Assembly: GCA_937928595.1 (NCBI GenBank)
Contig: CALGJV010000015.1
Coordinates: 1 to 64,000 of the forward strand
Reading direction: 5' to 3'
From: an uncultured Phycisphaerae bacterium
Lineage (GTDB): Bacteria > Planctomycetota > Phycisphaerae > UBA1845 > Fen-1342
Length of the DNA: 64,000 nucleotides
The translations under genes and the position numbers were made by a program. Numbering within the stretch: position 1 is the stretch's first letter; each line of letters starts with the position of its first letter. The notes under the pieces were generated by a model. The model did no database searches, had not been told where the DNA came from, and saw nothing but the letters and a program-made list of their open reading frames with translations. This document shows positions 19,688-35,249 of this stretch, one piece after another.

Positions 19688-20587
19688 ATGGAACAGCTCA
19701 AAAAGCTCGGCATCTACCTGACGGCCGAACCCGGCGACGACGAAGCGCTGGCCTTCGCCGCGCTGCTGGCGCGCGCCGAGAAGCCCGAGTCGATCCACTG
19801 CATCCACGTGCGCGGGATCGAGGGGCCCGCCGAAACGCCGATTCCCAGTCCCGAGGCGATCCAGGCGCAGCTTCTGGAGGCGTTGCCCGCCGAGTTCGCG
19901 GCCAGCACGCAGGTGCATATCTCAGCGGCGACCGGCCTGCCCGAGATCCTCCGGACGGCGCGCGACTGCGACCTCGACTTGCTGGTCGTCGGTCGTCGGC
20001 TGCCGACCGACCAGCTCGGACTGGGTTCCGTGTTCTACCGCCTGGCCCGCAAGACGCCGTGCGACGTGCTGGTCGTTCCGCAGCACGCCCATGCCCACCT
20101 GAACCGCTTGCTGGTGCTCGTGGACGGCTCCGAACACTCGCTCATGGCGCTGCGCACCGCGCTGCGGCTGGCGCGTTCGACGGGCGGCCCCCCGCAGGTA
20201 GTGGTCCAGTCCGTGTTCGACCTGCCGTACGGCTACCGCAAGACCGGCATGACCATGCAGGAGGCGATCCGCCAGCGGGAGACGCTGCGGCGGAAGGAAA
20301 TCGAGGCCTGCCTCGCCGGGCTCGATACCAGCGGCGTCGACTTTCAGGCCGTCTATACGTGCGCCCGGGATGCCGCCGCCGCCGCCCACAACCTGGCATC
20401 CGCCGATCACATGGACGCTATCGTCCTGGGGAGCCGCGGCGCGACGCTTCCCGCGATTGCCCTGCTCGGCGGCACGACCGAGCGCGTCCTGCTGAACGCG
20501 CCGACGCCGGTCCTCGTCGTGAAGCGCAAGGGCGAGACTTTCGGTTTTCTGGACGCCGTGCTGGCGCAATTCAAAAACCCGGACTGA
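19688..20587 (+). CDS. tandem universal stress protein (UspA fold)
   Basis: 299 residues in two Usp-like halves. The first (about 1-135) ends LLVVGRRLPTDQLGLGSVF...CDVLVVP. The second (about 138-290) starts NRLLVLVDGSEHSLMALRTAL and ends IVLGSRGATLPAIALLGGTTERVLLNAPTPVLVVK. The second half has a near-canonical G-2x-G-9x-G nucleotide loop, whereas the first is degenerate. Such tandem proteins are cytosolic and help cells through stress or growth arrest. GGGAGG lies just before the ATG. It stands alone, convergent with clpB. Confidence 0.85.
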   Translation: MEQLKKLGIYLTAEPGDDEALAFAALLARAEKPESIHCIHVRGIEGPAETPIPSPEAIQAQLLEALPAEFAASTQVHISAATGLPEILRTARDCDLDLLVVGRRLPTDQLGLGSVFYRLARKTPCDVLVVPQHAHAHLNRLLVLVDGSEHSLMALRTALRLARSTGGPPQVVVQSVFDLPYGYRKTGMTMQEAIRQRETLRRKEIEACLAGLDTSGVDFQAVYTCARDAAAAAHNLASADHMDAIVLGSRGATLPAIALLGGTTERVLLNAPTPVLVVKRKGETFGFLDAVLAQFKNPD

Positions 20588-20680
20588 CCGCGCGCCGTCC
20601 CCGCCGCCCGGACCGCCGACGCAGTGCAACGCTGCCCCCGCTCGAGCACGCCGTGCGGGTGGAGCGCACGCCCGGTAAAC

Positions 20681-23314
<2,634 letters not shown>

Positions 23315-23863
23315 CGCTGGATTCCTTCCCGGCGGCGCGCACGCCGCCGCTGGCGCTGAGCGGCACACCGTGTGCCGGGGCGAGTCGCGTGCAAACCCTT
23401 GTGAACAAAGAACTAGCAACACCATGGCGCCAGAGCTGCGGTGCCAGATTGGCAGCGGTGTCGGCACGCGTTAGCGCGGCCTACGGGGCTGGCCATGCCG
23501 CCTGTCCCCGCCCTGCCTTCTGGAAACGCATACACCCACCCCCCGCGCCGACTGAACCGCGCCGGTGTTACCGCTTCGGTTGTGGTCGGTGCCGCGACAC
23601 GCGCAGCCTCCTCGCCCGGCGTTACGCACTCCGCTGAAGATGCGCTGGACGCCCAGCCGGGCCGGGTCCGCAGAAGTTTCCGTGAGGCCGGTCACAGGCC
23701 GCAATTGCGGGAACGCATGGTGTCCCTCGCCGCGGCGCGGTAAGATGCCGGGTGGCCTGCGTTTCCCGCGGACCGCGGCGTACCCTGCCGCGCAAGCTTC
23801 TGTCTGTTCGCAACCCGCGCGGCGTACGTATCCGATAATACCTGAGGGCCGCGGAGACTCCGC
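23315..23863. other. 549-bp divergent intergenic region between clpB and the hybrid kinase
   Basis: No coding frame is convincing. The clpB side carries two perfect hairpins: GGCGGCG-CGCA-CGCCGCC at 23331-23348, directly before the clpB ribosome site, and CGGCACA-CCG-TGTGCCG at 23361-23377. The kinase side has TAAGAT (23741-23746) followed by GCCGGG, a -10-like element with a poor -35, about 118 bp before the kinase ATG. CCGATAATACC (23832-23842) is a second possible -10. Confidence 0.5.
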
Positions 23864-26575
<2,712 letters not shown>

Positions 26576-26584
26576 GCTGCTCCT

Positions 26585-27112
26585 GTGTCCGACCGTCCGT
26601 CCGAGCGCGACCTCCCCGCCCAGGCCGCATCGCCCGCAGGCGATGACGCCCCGGTGAGCGCGTCCGTGTCCGCCCCGCCCCCGCGCGTGCTGGTGCAGCG
26701 TGCAGCGCGGAGCGGCCTGCTCGCGCTGCTCCTGCTCGCCGTGCTGGGTGCGATAGCGCTCGCGGCGCCGACCCACCCCCGCTGGCACCCGCTGCTGGCG
26801 CTGGTCGCCACGGTCGCGATCGTCGTCATCGCCATCGTGCGCGCCGAGGACCGCCTCGACCGCACCGCCCTCTGGACCATTGTCGGACTGGCCTGGATCG
26901 CCTTCGTGCTCACGGGGCTGTTCGGACTCAAGACGCCCGCCATCCTGGCCACGGCCGCCATGCTGTACGGTTGGGCTTGCCTCGTGCGGGCCGCTCGCAG
27001 CGCAAACAGCTCGGCGGACAGGCCCGGACGCGGCGTGCGGAGCGCCGCCCTCGTGTGGCTGCTGCTCGCCACAGCGGGAAGCGTCCTGGTCTGGCGCGCC
27101 CTGCTGCAATGA
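26585..27112 (+). CDS. small integral membrane protein, unknown function
   Basis: 175 residues with a disordered Pro/Ala-rich N-terminus (1-40) and four predicted membrane helices: GLLALLLLAVLGAIALAA, LLALVATVAIVVIAIV, LWTIVGLAWIAFVLTGLFG and, near the end, AALVWLLLATAGSVLVW, with a weaker one at ILATAAMLYGWACLV. GTG start at 26585, ten bases after the kinase stop, so it is probably cotranscribed with it. No recognisable family. Confidence 0.6.
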   Translation: MSDRPSERDLPAQAASPAGDDAPVSASVSAPPPRVLVQRAARSGLLALLLLAVLGAIALAAPTHPRWHPLLALVATVAIVVIAIVRAEDRLDRTALWTIVGLAWIAFVLTGLFGLKTPAILATAAMLYGWACLVRAARSANSSADRPGRGVRSAALVWLLLATAGSVLVWRALLQ

Positions 27113-27236
27113 CGCAGCGGATCGCTCGCGCGCCCCGTCACGCGACCGGCCCGCGGCCGCACGCAGCGGACACGGGCCGGTTCGAGCTGCTCAGGGTGGC
27201 AGGCTGCCGCCACCACTCGGAGGCCGGATCAGCGCA

Positions 27237-28697
27237 TCAGTCGCACACCGCGCCGATCCGCGCCACGAACAGGTCGATGTCGTCGAAGTTGACCTCCGAG
27301 TCGCCGTTGCAGTCGCCGTTCAGCCACGGGCAGCTGTACGGCCAGCCGGCGCCGCCGGGGTAGTTGAGCGCGTCCACGAACAGATCGATGTCGTCAAAAT
27401 CGACCGTCCCGCTGCAATCCAGATCGCCGGCGCACAGCGCGGGCCCCGGGACTGTCTTCGTAAACGAGCCGTCCGAACCCGTAATGCACAGCCAGTCGCC
27501 GCCCGGCGTCCAGAACCGCGCGTATTCGGTCAGGTTGTCGACCGTCACAATGTTGCCGGCGATGTCGAACGCCAGTTCGCGCGCCCGGCTGCCCGCGTCG
27601 AACCCGCCGACGTACGCGCCGTCTGCCAGAGCGAAAATGTGGACGAAGCCATTGTTCCACTTGCCGTACGCGACCACACCGTCCGTGTCGCTCACGTCAA
27701 TGCCATACGCGTAGCTGAAAGGTTCCGCCTTGGGGACTTCCCAGGCCGCGGTGTTGATCGGTGGCGGGCCGTCCAGGAACTTCGTGATGGCCGACGCCTG
27801 CGTCGGGTTCGCCCGGTACTGGTTCATATACCAGTTGCCTTCGGCGTCGCGGGCCACGTCCCGCGGATAGTACCCAAAATACGTCGGGCCGATGTACTGT
27901 ACGCCGAGGTCGCCGCTCGTCGCCGTCGCCTGCGCGCCGAGCGTATACTCGATCAAGCCCTTGCGGCCGGGCGCGCCGCTGTAATAGTTGCTGTCCACCA
28001 GGTAAATCTTCCGGTCGCCGTTCGCCTGCGTACCGCTCACGTAGATGCTCTCCACGTACTGGTTGGCGGTCTTGTTCGTGCCGTCGATGAGCTGCGTGGC
28101 GACGGACAGGTCGTCATTGAACTCCCAGGCCAGGTCGCGCGAGAAATCGGCGACGTACAGGTGATCGTCCGGCCCGATCACGCTCTTGAACGGGGCGGCG
28201 TCGCCGGCTAACGCCCAGTCGACGCCGCCCGTCGCGAAACCCGCGTCGGACCCGTCGGCCAGCAGCACGTAAATCCCGTCCAGCGTCGCCCGCCCCGCCG
28301 AGGTCGTGCCGCTTTTGGCGTTCGAGATGTACACTTTGCCAAAGTTGGAGCTGGCGGGGTTCTTGTTGATGGAGACGCCCGCCGGCAGGAAGAAGTTGCG
28401 GGACGGCTCGTCGGGCATATACTGCGCCCATCCGACCGGCGTCGTCGTGCGGACCCGGATGGCGAAGCCCGTGCCGCTGCCGATGTTGAACGTGTGCACG
28501 CCACGGGTTAGCGCCCCCAGATTCAGCGATGTGTCGCCGTATCGCTCGATCACCACGCTCGCCGCGTCCTCATTCAGCACGAACGAGTACGTGCCGCCGC
28601 CCAGGTTTTGAATCGCAGACGCATAACCCACGGCCAGCGCCGCGGGCACGACCGCACCGACCAATGCCAGCCCAAGCCACAGTTTCGTCAGTCGCAT
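27237..28697 (-). CDS. secreted protein with C-terminal dockerin-like calcium repeats
   Basis: 486 residues. The signal peptide is RLTKLWLGLALVGAVVPAALA with probable cleavage after ALA. The body (30-420) has repeated beta-strand segments of NHL/beta-propeller character (SVIGPDDHLYVADFSRD, IGPTYFGYYPRDVARDAEGNWYMNQY, ELAFDIAGNIVTVDNLTEYARF). The tail has two 'GDLDCSGTVDFDDIDLFV' and 'GDCNGDSEVNFDDIDLFV' repeats separated by a Cys-containing linker, the dockerin-like terminal module typical of planctomycete exported proteins. ATG at 28697 follows GAGGAGAGAAAG. It has its own promoter and a leader of about 140 nt. Ligand and location (envelope or outside) are unknown. Confidence 0.82.
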   Translation of the reverse strand: MRLTKLWLGLALVGAVVPAALAVGYASAIQNLGGGTYSFVLNEDAASVVIERYGDTSLNLGALTRGVHTFNIGSGTGFAIRVRTTTPVGWAQYMPDEPSRNFFLPAGVSINKNPASSNFGKVYISNAKSGTTSAGRATLDGIYVLLADGSDAGFATGGVDWALAGDAAPFKSVIGPDDHLYVADFSRDLAWEFNDDLSVATQLIDGTNKTANQYVESIYVSGTQANGDRKIYLVDSNYYSGAPGRKGLIEYTLGAQATATSGDLGVQYIGPTYFGYYPRDVARDAEGNWYMNQYRANPTQASAITKFLDGPPPINTAAWEVPKAEPFSYAYGIDVSDTDGVVAYGKWNNGFVHIFALADGAYVGGFDAGSRARELAFDIAGNIVTVDNLTEYARFWTPGGDWLCITGSDGSFTKTVPGPALCAGDLDCSGTVDFDDIDLFVDALNYPGGAGWPYSCPWLNGDCNGDSEVNFDDIDLFVARIGAVCD

Positions 28698-29000
28698 CTT
28701 TCTCTCCTCTACGAACGCGAAAAAAGTCGCCACGCACCCTCAGGCACAAGCCTCCCCGGGGGCCGCCGCGCCACACGCGCGAGGACCGCGCTAACTTTCT
28801 GGAGGGTGTGGATGCGGCGTCAACCCGTCGCTCGCATCCACTGCAAGTATAGCCCCATCGACCCGAGCGACGCAACCGAGGCCGCGTCTTTGCGGAATAT
28901 TCACACAGCGCTCTCCCCGACCCCGCACACCTGTCTGACCGCGCGGTCAGCGCCCCTCGGTCACAACAGCCGCCACCGCGTGGCAGCGGCTGTGCACTGC
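28698..29000. other. 303-bp intergenic region with a long leader for the dockerin-tailed gene
   Basis: Holds the minus-strand promoter at 28846-28875 and, downstream of it, about 140 nt of untranslated leader. The leader is GC-rich with a run of six U just before the ribosome site (around 28725-28730). No known riboswitch core is recognisable by eye. The rest (28880-29000) follows the end of the dockerin gene's promoter and shows no gene. Confidence 0.5.
28846..28875 (-). promoter_or_regulatory. promoter of the dockerin-tailed secreted protein
   Basis: On the minus strand: TTGCGT (28875-28870), an 18-nt spacer and TATACT (28851-28846). Transcription would begin near 28839. Confidence 0.6.
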
Positions 29001-30044
29001 TCACGGTGCGAGGAACTCCTGCTCCACGAACCGGGCCGCGCGCTGGAACGCCTCCGCCGCCGCGCCGAAGTCCACTACCATGGGACGCAGGTCCGCAAGC
29101 CGCCCCACGCGCGAAGTCGCCGAGGCGTTCACGTGCAGCGGGATCTGGGCCGACGGTCCGCGGGCCAGTTCCGCCTCCACCTCGGGCGAGAGCAGATACT
29201 CGATCAGCCGCCGTCCGGCCTCCGCGTGCGGCGCGCCCTTGATCAGCGCAACGGTGTTCGGAAAGACGAGCGTTCCCATTCCATCCGGCTCTGAGTCCGG
29301 AAAGATGATCGCGACCGGCCGCCCCGCATCCAGCTCGGCCACCGCGTCGTCGGTGTCGGTCAGCCCGAAAGCCAACCGTCCGGCGGCGACCGCCTCTGCC
29401 ACCCCCTTGTTGCCGCTCAGTACCTGCACCTCATTCGCGCGTATCGCTTTCAGCAACGCGGCCGCTTCCGCATCCCCGAGCTTGGCGAACAGGAACGCCA
29501 CGTGCGTCGCCGTGCTGCCGAAGAGCGGCTTGGCCATGCCAACCCGGCCGCGCCACCGCGGGTCGGCCAGCGCGCGGATGCTCGTCGGGCGCTGATCCGC
29601 TGGGACGAGATCGGTGTTCACAAGCAGCACCCGCGCCCGGGCGGCGAACCCGCACCAGTAGCCGTCCGGGTCGCGCAGCGCCGCCGGAATGTGGCTCGCG
29701 TCCGCCAGCCCCAGCGGCTGAAGCAGCCCTTCTTCCTTGAGCCGAACCGTATTGACCACCTCGTTGTTCCAGAAGACGTCGCAGCGGGGGCGGGCCGCCT
29801 CGGCCCGGATGCGGTTGGCCAGTCCCACCGTCTTCGTCGATTCCGTGTCGTATGCCGGCCGAACCGCGATGCCCGTGCGGCGTGTGAACTCACGCAGGAT
29901 CGGCTCCGCGAACTGCTGGTCGAGCGACGTGTACGCCACGACTTCGGGCCCCGGACCGGCCGCCTGTGTGGGGGGCGGCGACTCCCGCTCGCAGCCCGCC
30001 AGGCAGAGCAGCAGCACACCGGCTCCGATTCGCACCGTCCACAT
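29001..30044 (-). CDS. iron(III)-type ABC transporter substrate-binding lipoprotein
   Basis: 347 residues. Lipoprotein signal MWTVRIGAGVLLLCLAGC with lipobox LAGC. The mature protein has the FbpA/AfuA-type order: EVVAYTSLDQQFAEPILREF, DVFWNNEVVNTVRLKEEGLL, GRVGMAKPLFGSTATHVA, VLSGNKGVAEAVAAGRLAFGLTDTDDA and FPNTVALIKGAPHAEAGRRLIEYLLSPE. It should capture Fe(III) or a similar ligand in the periplasm. The gene starts one base after the permease stop on the same strand, so the two form an operon. There is no ATPase gene next to them. Confidence 0.85.
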   Translation of the reverse strand: MWTVRIGAGVLLLCLAGCERESPPPTQAAGPGPEVVAYTSLDQQFAEPILREFTRRTGIAVRPAYDTESTKTVGLANRIRAEAARPRCDVFWNNEVVNTVRLKEEGLLQPLGLADASHIPAALRDPDGYWCGFAARARVLLVNTDLVPADQRPTSIRALADPRWRGRVGMAKPLFGSTATHVAFLFAKLGDAEAAALLKAIRANEVQVLSGNKGVAEAVAAGRLAFGLTDTDDAVAELDAGRPVAIIFPDSEPDGMGTLVFPNTVALIKGAPHAEAGRRLIEYLLSPEVEAELARGPSAQIPLHVNASATSRVGRLADLRPMVVDFGAAAEAFQRAARFVEQEFLAP

Positions 30045-30045
30045 G

Positions 30046-31635
30046 TCAAGTCCCCTGTTGCACCGACTCCGCAGACGGGGCCGGGACGGGCCGCCGCGCG
30101 CCGCTCAGCAGGATCAGGCCAGGCGGCACCACCAGTCCGGCACCTACGAGCGCCAATACCGCGAGGTCATGGTACACACCAAAGTGCAGAAGCGTGAAGG
30201 CCCGCACGGACAGCAGCGGCACCGCGGGCGGCACGACCAGCTTCGACGCGGCCACCTCTGCGAGGCACAGCACGAATTGAATAACCCAGACGAGGCCGAG
30301 CGTGCGCGCGCCGGCCGGCCACGCCACGTGACGCCACAATCCCGCCGCACCGCACCCGTCCAGACGGGCCTGCGCCAGGAGGTCGTCGGGCACGCGCCGC
30401 AGCGCGGGCATCAGCAACAGCACCGCCAGGCCGAGAAACCGTACGACGTACGCCAGCACGACGATCGCCGACGAGTCATACACCGCGGCGAACGCGTCGC
30501 GGTTCAGCAACTCGATCAGCGTGATGCCCGTGACGGGTGCGGGCAGCGCCAGGAGCAGCACACATGCGGTCCGAATCGCCCGCGGTGCCCAGCCGCAACG
30601 CGTCGCCTGCCACGCCAGCCCCAGCGCCGGCAGCGACAGCAGTGTCGCCGCGATGGCACCCAGCACGAGCGAGGAGCGCGCATTCGGCCACACCTCGCCC
30701 AGGCTGCGGATGAGCCTTGGCCCGATCTCGAGGTGGCGGACCAACCCGGCCACGGGCACCGCCAGCGCGCCCAGCATCAGCAGGCCGCAGGCCGCACCGA
30801 CCGCTTGACGCGCCCGGCCGAGTCGAAATACCCGCGGGGCCTCGCCAAAACGCGTCGCTTCGTGGGAGCCATAGTCCCGCCAGCGGCGCTCCGCCAGCGC
30901 GAGCAGCCCGGCGCAGGCCGCGAGCACCGGCAGCGCCGTCAGGAGCGGCCCGGCGCGCCGCGGGTCGAGCTGGTATGCCAGGTACACCTCCTCCGCGAAC
31001 GTGCGGACCACCACCAGATCGCTGAGCGTGAAATCCGTGGCGACCAGCAGCAGCACGAGGAGCGTCCCCGCGAGCAACGTCCGGCGGACCATCGGCAGCG
31101 ACACGCGCAGCAGCACCGTGCGCGGCGTCGCATCGAGCAAGGCCGTGTCCTCCAGCGCCCGATCCGTGTCGCGCAGCGCCCGCGCCAGCAGCAGCAGCAC
31201 GAGCGGGGTCGCCGTCAGGCCGTAGAGCGCCCCGCACACCCACACCGACCCGTTCACCGCCCACAGCGGCACGAGCGCGAAGACGAAGACCGCCCAGATG
31301 TACACGGGCGTGCTGGCGCCCAGCACGGCCAGCCCCAACAGCAGACGCCGCCCCGGCAGGTCCGTGCGGGCCGCGAGCAGCGCCAGCGGCGTCGCCAGGG
31401 TCAGCGTCACCAGCACGGCCACCGCCGCCACGGCCCCCGTCTGCTTCAGCAGCGCCCCCCAGCGCGCCCAATTCACCGCGAGCGATGCCGCCTCCGGATC
31501 GCGCACCCCCTTGAGCACCGCCAGTACGACCGCCCCGACCGGAACCGCTGCCGCCGTCAGCAGTACCAACGCATGCGATCCCACGACCAGCGCGTCCGCC
31601 AGCCGCACCCGCGTCGCGCCGTGCCGCCCGCTCAT
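30046..31635 (-). CDS. fused two-domain ABC permease (FbpB-like)
   Basis: 529 residues with about twelve hydrophobic helices in two BPD_transp_1 halves. EAA-loop-like segments are ALEDTALLDATPRTVLLRVSLPM and LAQARLDGCGAAGLWRHVAWPAG. Such fused permeases occur in iron(III) importers. ATG at 31635 lies 26 nt after the SDR stop. A longer open frame continues upstream but overlaps the SDR gene and is not coding. The cognate ATPase is missing from the window and may be encoded elsewhere. Confidence 0.85.
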   Translation of the reverse strand: MSGRHGATRVRLADALVVGSHALVLLTAAAVPVGAVVLAVLKGVRDPEAASLAVNWARWGALLKQTGAVAAVAVLVTLTLATPLALLAARTDLPGRRLLLGLAVLGASTPVYIWAVFVFALVPLWAVNGSVWVCGALYGLTATPLVLLLLARALRDTDRALEDTALLDATPRTVLLRVSLPMVRRTLLAGTLLVLLLVATDFTLSDLVVVRTFAEEVYLAYQLDPRRAGPLLTALPVLAACAGLLALAERRWRDYGSHEATRFGEAPRVFRLGRARQAVGAACGLLMLGALAVPVAGLVRHLEIGPRLIRSLGEVWPNARSSLVLGAIAATLLSLPALGLAWQATRCGWAPRAIRTACVLLLALPAPVTGITLIELLNRDAFAAVYDSSAIVVLAYVVRFLGLAVLLLMPALRRVPDDLLAQARLDGCGAAGLWRHVAWPAGARTLGLVWVIQFVLCLAEVAASKLVVPPAVPLLSVRAFTLLHFGVYHDLAVLALVGAGLVVPPGLILLSGARRPVPAPSAESVQQGT

Positions 31636-31661
31636 CCGCGGCCTCCCGCCCGCTGGCCGTC

Positions 31662-32360
31662 TCAGGCTCGCACGAACAGCGTCTCGCCCGAGCAGCGCGC
31701 CATCCGCGGGTCGCAAGCTGTTTCGATCACGGCGGCCACGTCGTCCGGCGCGAGCGTCTCGTCGGCCGGGAAGTTCGGAAACAGCCCGCGCATGAGCTTC
31801 GTTTCCACCGCGCCGGGCGCAACGGAGAACACCTGGATGCCGTGCGGCTTGCCCTCGGCGGCCAGGCCCCGCGAGAACAGGTTCACCCAGGCCTTGCTGG
31901 CTCCGTACACCGTGAAACCGGGGAACGGGTCGACCGAGGCCAGCGACGAGACGTTCACGATCACGCCGCCCCCCTGCCGACACAGCACCGGCCACGCCGC
32001 GCGGCACGTCTGAAAGATCGCCGTCATGTTGAGCGCGGTGACCGCATCGAAGTCGGCATCGCTCATCTTGTCGATCGACGCCAACGGCGCGCAGCCCGCG
32101 TTGTTCACCAGCGCGTCGATCCGGCCGGTGCGCGCCACCGCTTCCTCGATCAGCCGCCGGGCTTCCCCGGGGCGGCTCACGTCCAGCGCGAGCGTCTCGC
32201 ACCGCCCGTTGGCGGCGCGCACCTGCTCGGCCGCGGCCGCCAGGTCCGCCGCCTGCCGCGCCGCCGCCACGATCGTCCAGCCGGCCCTCGCCAAACGGAG
32301 CGCCGTGGCCAGCCCGATGCCCCGGCTCGCCCCGGTGATCACAGCCACTCTTGTCGTCAT
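31662..32360 (-). CDS. short-chain dehydrogenase/reductase
   Basis: 232 residues, a classical SDR: cofactor motif TGASRGIG (10-17), NNAG, and catalytic Ser and YGASK in the usual spacing (VNVSSLASV... FTVYGASKAWVN). The Arg/Ala-rich turn after the first strand (AAARQAADL) suggests NADP(H). Substrate unknown. It precedes the permease-binding-protein pair on the same strand by 26 nt and is probably cotranscribed, though a functional link is unclear. Confidence 0.85.
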   Translation of the reverse strand: MTTRVAVITGASRGIGLATALRLARAGWTIVAAARQAADLAAAAEQVRAANGRCETLALDVSRPGEARRLIEEAVARTGRIDALVNNAGCAPLASIDKMSDADFDAVTALNMTAIFQTCRAAWPVLCRQGGGVIVNVSSLASVDPFPGFTVYGASKAWVNLFSRGLAAEGKPHGIQVFSVAPGAVETKLMRGLFPNFPADETLAPDDVAAVIETACDPRMARCSGETLFVRA

Positions 32361-32393
32361 GGAAGCCTCCGCAGCGTCGGGGACGCCGCTCGT

Positions 32394-33763
<1,370 letters not shown>

Positions 33764-33767
<4 letters not shown>

Positions 33768-34978
33768 CGCTCGTCCGTTCCCTGCCCCGCGGCCGGCGCC
33801 GTCCGCGGAAGTTCCACCACCACGATCGTGCCCACGCCGGGCGCGCTGCGGATCGCCAGCTGCCCCCCGTGCGCTTCCACGATCTTCCGGCAGATCGGCA
33901 GCCCCAACCCCGTTCCGCGAGCCTTGGTCGTGTAGAACGGCTCCAACGCCCGCCGCAGGACATCCGGCGTCATCCCGCTTCCGCGGTCCTCGACCACCAC
34001 CCGCACCTCGTCCTCGTCAGCCGCCGTCGTGGTCAAGCGCACGAGCCCGCCTTCGCTCGACGCCTGCGCCGCGTTCAGCACGAGGTTCATCAGCACCTGC
34101 TCGAGCTGGTGCTCGTCCGCCTCCACCAGCGGCACCGGCCCCGGCGTCACGACGTCGAACCGCAGCTTCTGGAACAGCGGGTCCTCGCGCACGATCCGCA
34201 CCACGCGCTCCGCCACCCCCGCCACGTCGCACTTCTGGAGCCGCGGCGGCTTCGGCCGCGAGTACACCAGCAGGTCCTTGACCGTCCGGTCCACGCGCCC
34301 GATCTGCCGCAGGATCTCCCCCAGCACGGGCCAATGCGGATCCGTCCGTTTCAAGCTGTCGCGGATCACCTCGATCGCCCCGCTGATCCCCGCCAGCGGG
34401 TTCTTGATCTCGTGCGCCAGCGAAGCCGCCAGTTGCCCGATCTGGGCCATCTGCTCGGCCTCGTTCAGGCGGGCCTGCATCGCCTCGCGCTCGAGCTGCC
34501 GCACATGCTGCGTATGGCTCTGCTTGTAGCTCTCGGCCATCATCCCGATCTCGAGCGTGAGCAACCGATGCAACGCCGCGCGCTTCGCCTCGAGTTCCGG
34601 CGGCGCCGCCTCCCTCAAGAGCGCATCGAGCTCCGCCCGCACGATCTCCATTGCCGCAAGCGCGAAGTGCTGCGGCAGGCCGATCCGCACGTGGGCCCGA
34701 CCGATCCGATCCCGGTCGTGGCAGTACGCCGCCCCGTACTCCCCGCCGAACAAGCCGCGCAGCCACGTCAGCAACGTCGCCCGCAGCCGCCGCATCTGCT
34801 CCGGCGTCCCGTCCAGCACCGCGCGCGTCCCGGCGTGCGACTGCACCGCCTCGTAGAACCGGCTCACCACCCGGTCCAGCCCCGGCTCGAGCAGGGGGCG
34901 CAGCTCGCGCAGGGCCGCCGCATCCACGGCCGTGAACCCCACGTACGCCTTCATTTCCTCGAACACCGCTTCGATCAT
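33764..34978 (-). CDS. globin-coupled histidine kinase (probable oxygen/redox sensor)
   Basis: 404 residues, soluble. Residues 1-155 form a sensor globin (protoglobin/HemAT-like), with proximal haem His H96 in RIGRAHVRIGLP and FYEAVQSHAGTRAVL upstream. A coiled coil follows. HisKA has phospho-acceptor H189 in SLAHEIKNPLAGISGAIEVI. The HATPase shows NLVLNAAQASSEGG, DRGSGM and GTGLGLPICRKIVEAHGG. Globin-coupled kinases respond to O2 or haem redox state. It is translationally coupled to the NtrC-type regulator, its obvious partner. A -10-like TACAAT lies eight bases before the ATG and there is no ribosome site, so the mRNA may be leaderless. Confidence 0.9.
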
Positions 34979-34986
34979 TCGGCGGG

Positions 34987-34992
34987 ATTGTA
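34987..34992 (-). promoter_or_regulatory. -10 element for the globin kinase/NtrC operon
   Basis: TACAAT on the minus strand followed by CCCGCCGA and then the ATG at 34978, so transcription would begin within about 3 nt of the start codon. The -35 is poor. Confidence 0.42.
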
Positions 34993-35092
34993 TCGGCCGG
35001 CCGCCCCGCGCGGGGACCGGACTCGGACCGGCCTGGGCCGGTGGGGCAACTTTCGCACCGCGGGGGATTTCCCACGATCCGCGGCCGTACCG

Positions 35093-35112
35093 GTGTTGCC
35101 CCGCCGCAACAC
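35093..35112. promoter_or_regulatory. perfect dyad, candidate NtrC-type activator site
   Basis: GTGTTGC-N6-GCAACAC: a 7-bp perfect inverted repeat, about 103 bp upstream of the -24 element of the receiver gene. That distance and symmetry suit a sigma-54 enhancer site for the neighbouring NtrC-type regulator. A second CGGTG...CACCG dyad (35038-35060) lies further up. Confidence 0.6.
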
Positions 35113-35202
35113 AACCCGCCGGTCAGCCCCCGCCCCGCCGCCGGAGCCGCCCCCCGCTCGGATTCCCGGAGTGCCCGGCGCAAGCTCCACGTAGCGCGCC
35201 GC

Positions 35203-35220
35203 TTGGCACGCCGCGTGCAA
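35203..35220 (+). promoter_or_regulatory. sigma-54 (-24/-12) promoter of the degenerate receiver gene
   Basis: TTGGCACG-CCGC-GTGCAA: the GG at 35205-35206 and GC at 35217-35218 are exactly 10 nt apart, and TGGCACG is full consensus for the -24 box. Expected start near 35230, 20 nt before the ATG. Confidence 0.75.
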
Positions 35221-35249
35221 CCCCCGCATCGCGTGCCGACGCGGCAGGT

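Noticed and set aside
23315-23420. CIRCE or sigma-32-type heat-shock promoter upstream of clpB
   Set aside because: No TTAGCACTC-N9-GAGTGCTAA dyad and no CTTGAAA/CCCCAT pair could be found; only GC hairpins.
28698-28838. c-di-GMP (GEMM) riboswitch in the long leader of the dockerin-tailed gene
   Set aside because: The conserved GEMM core sequence is not recognisable.
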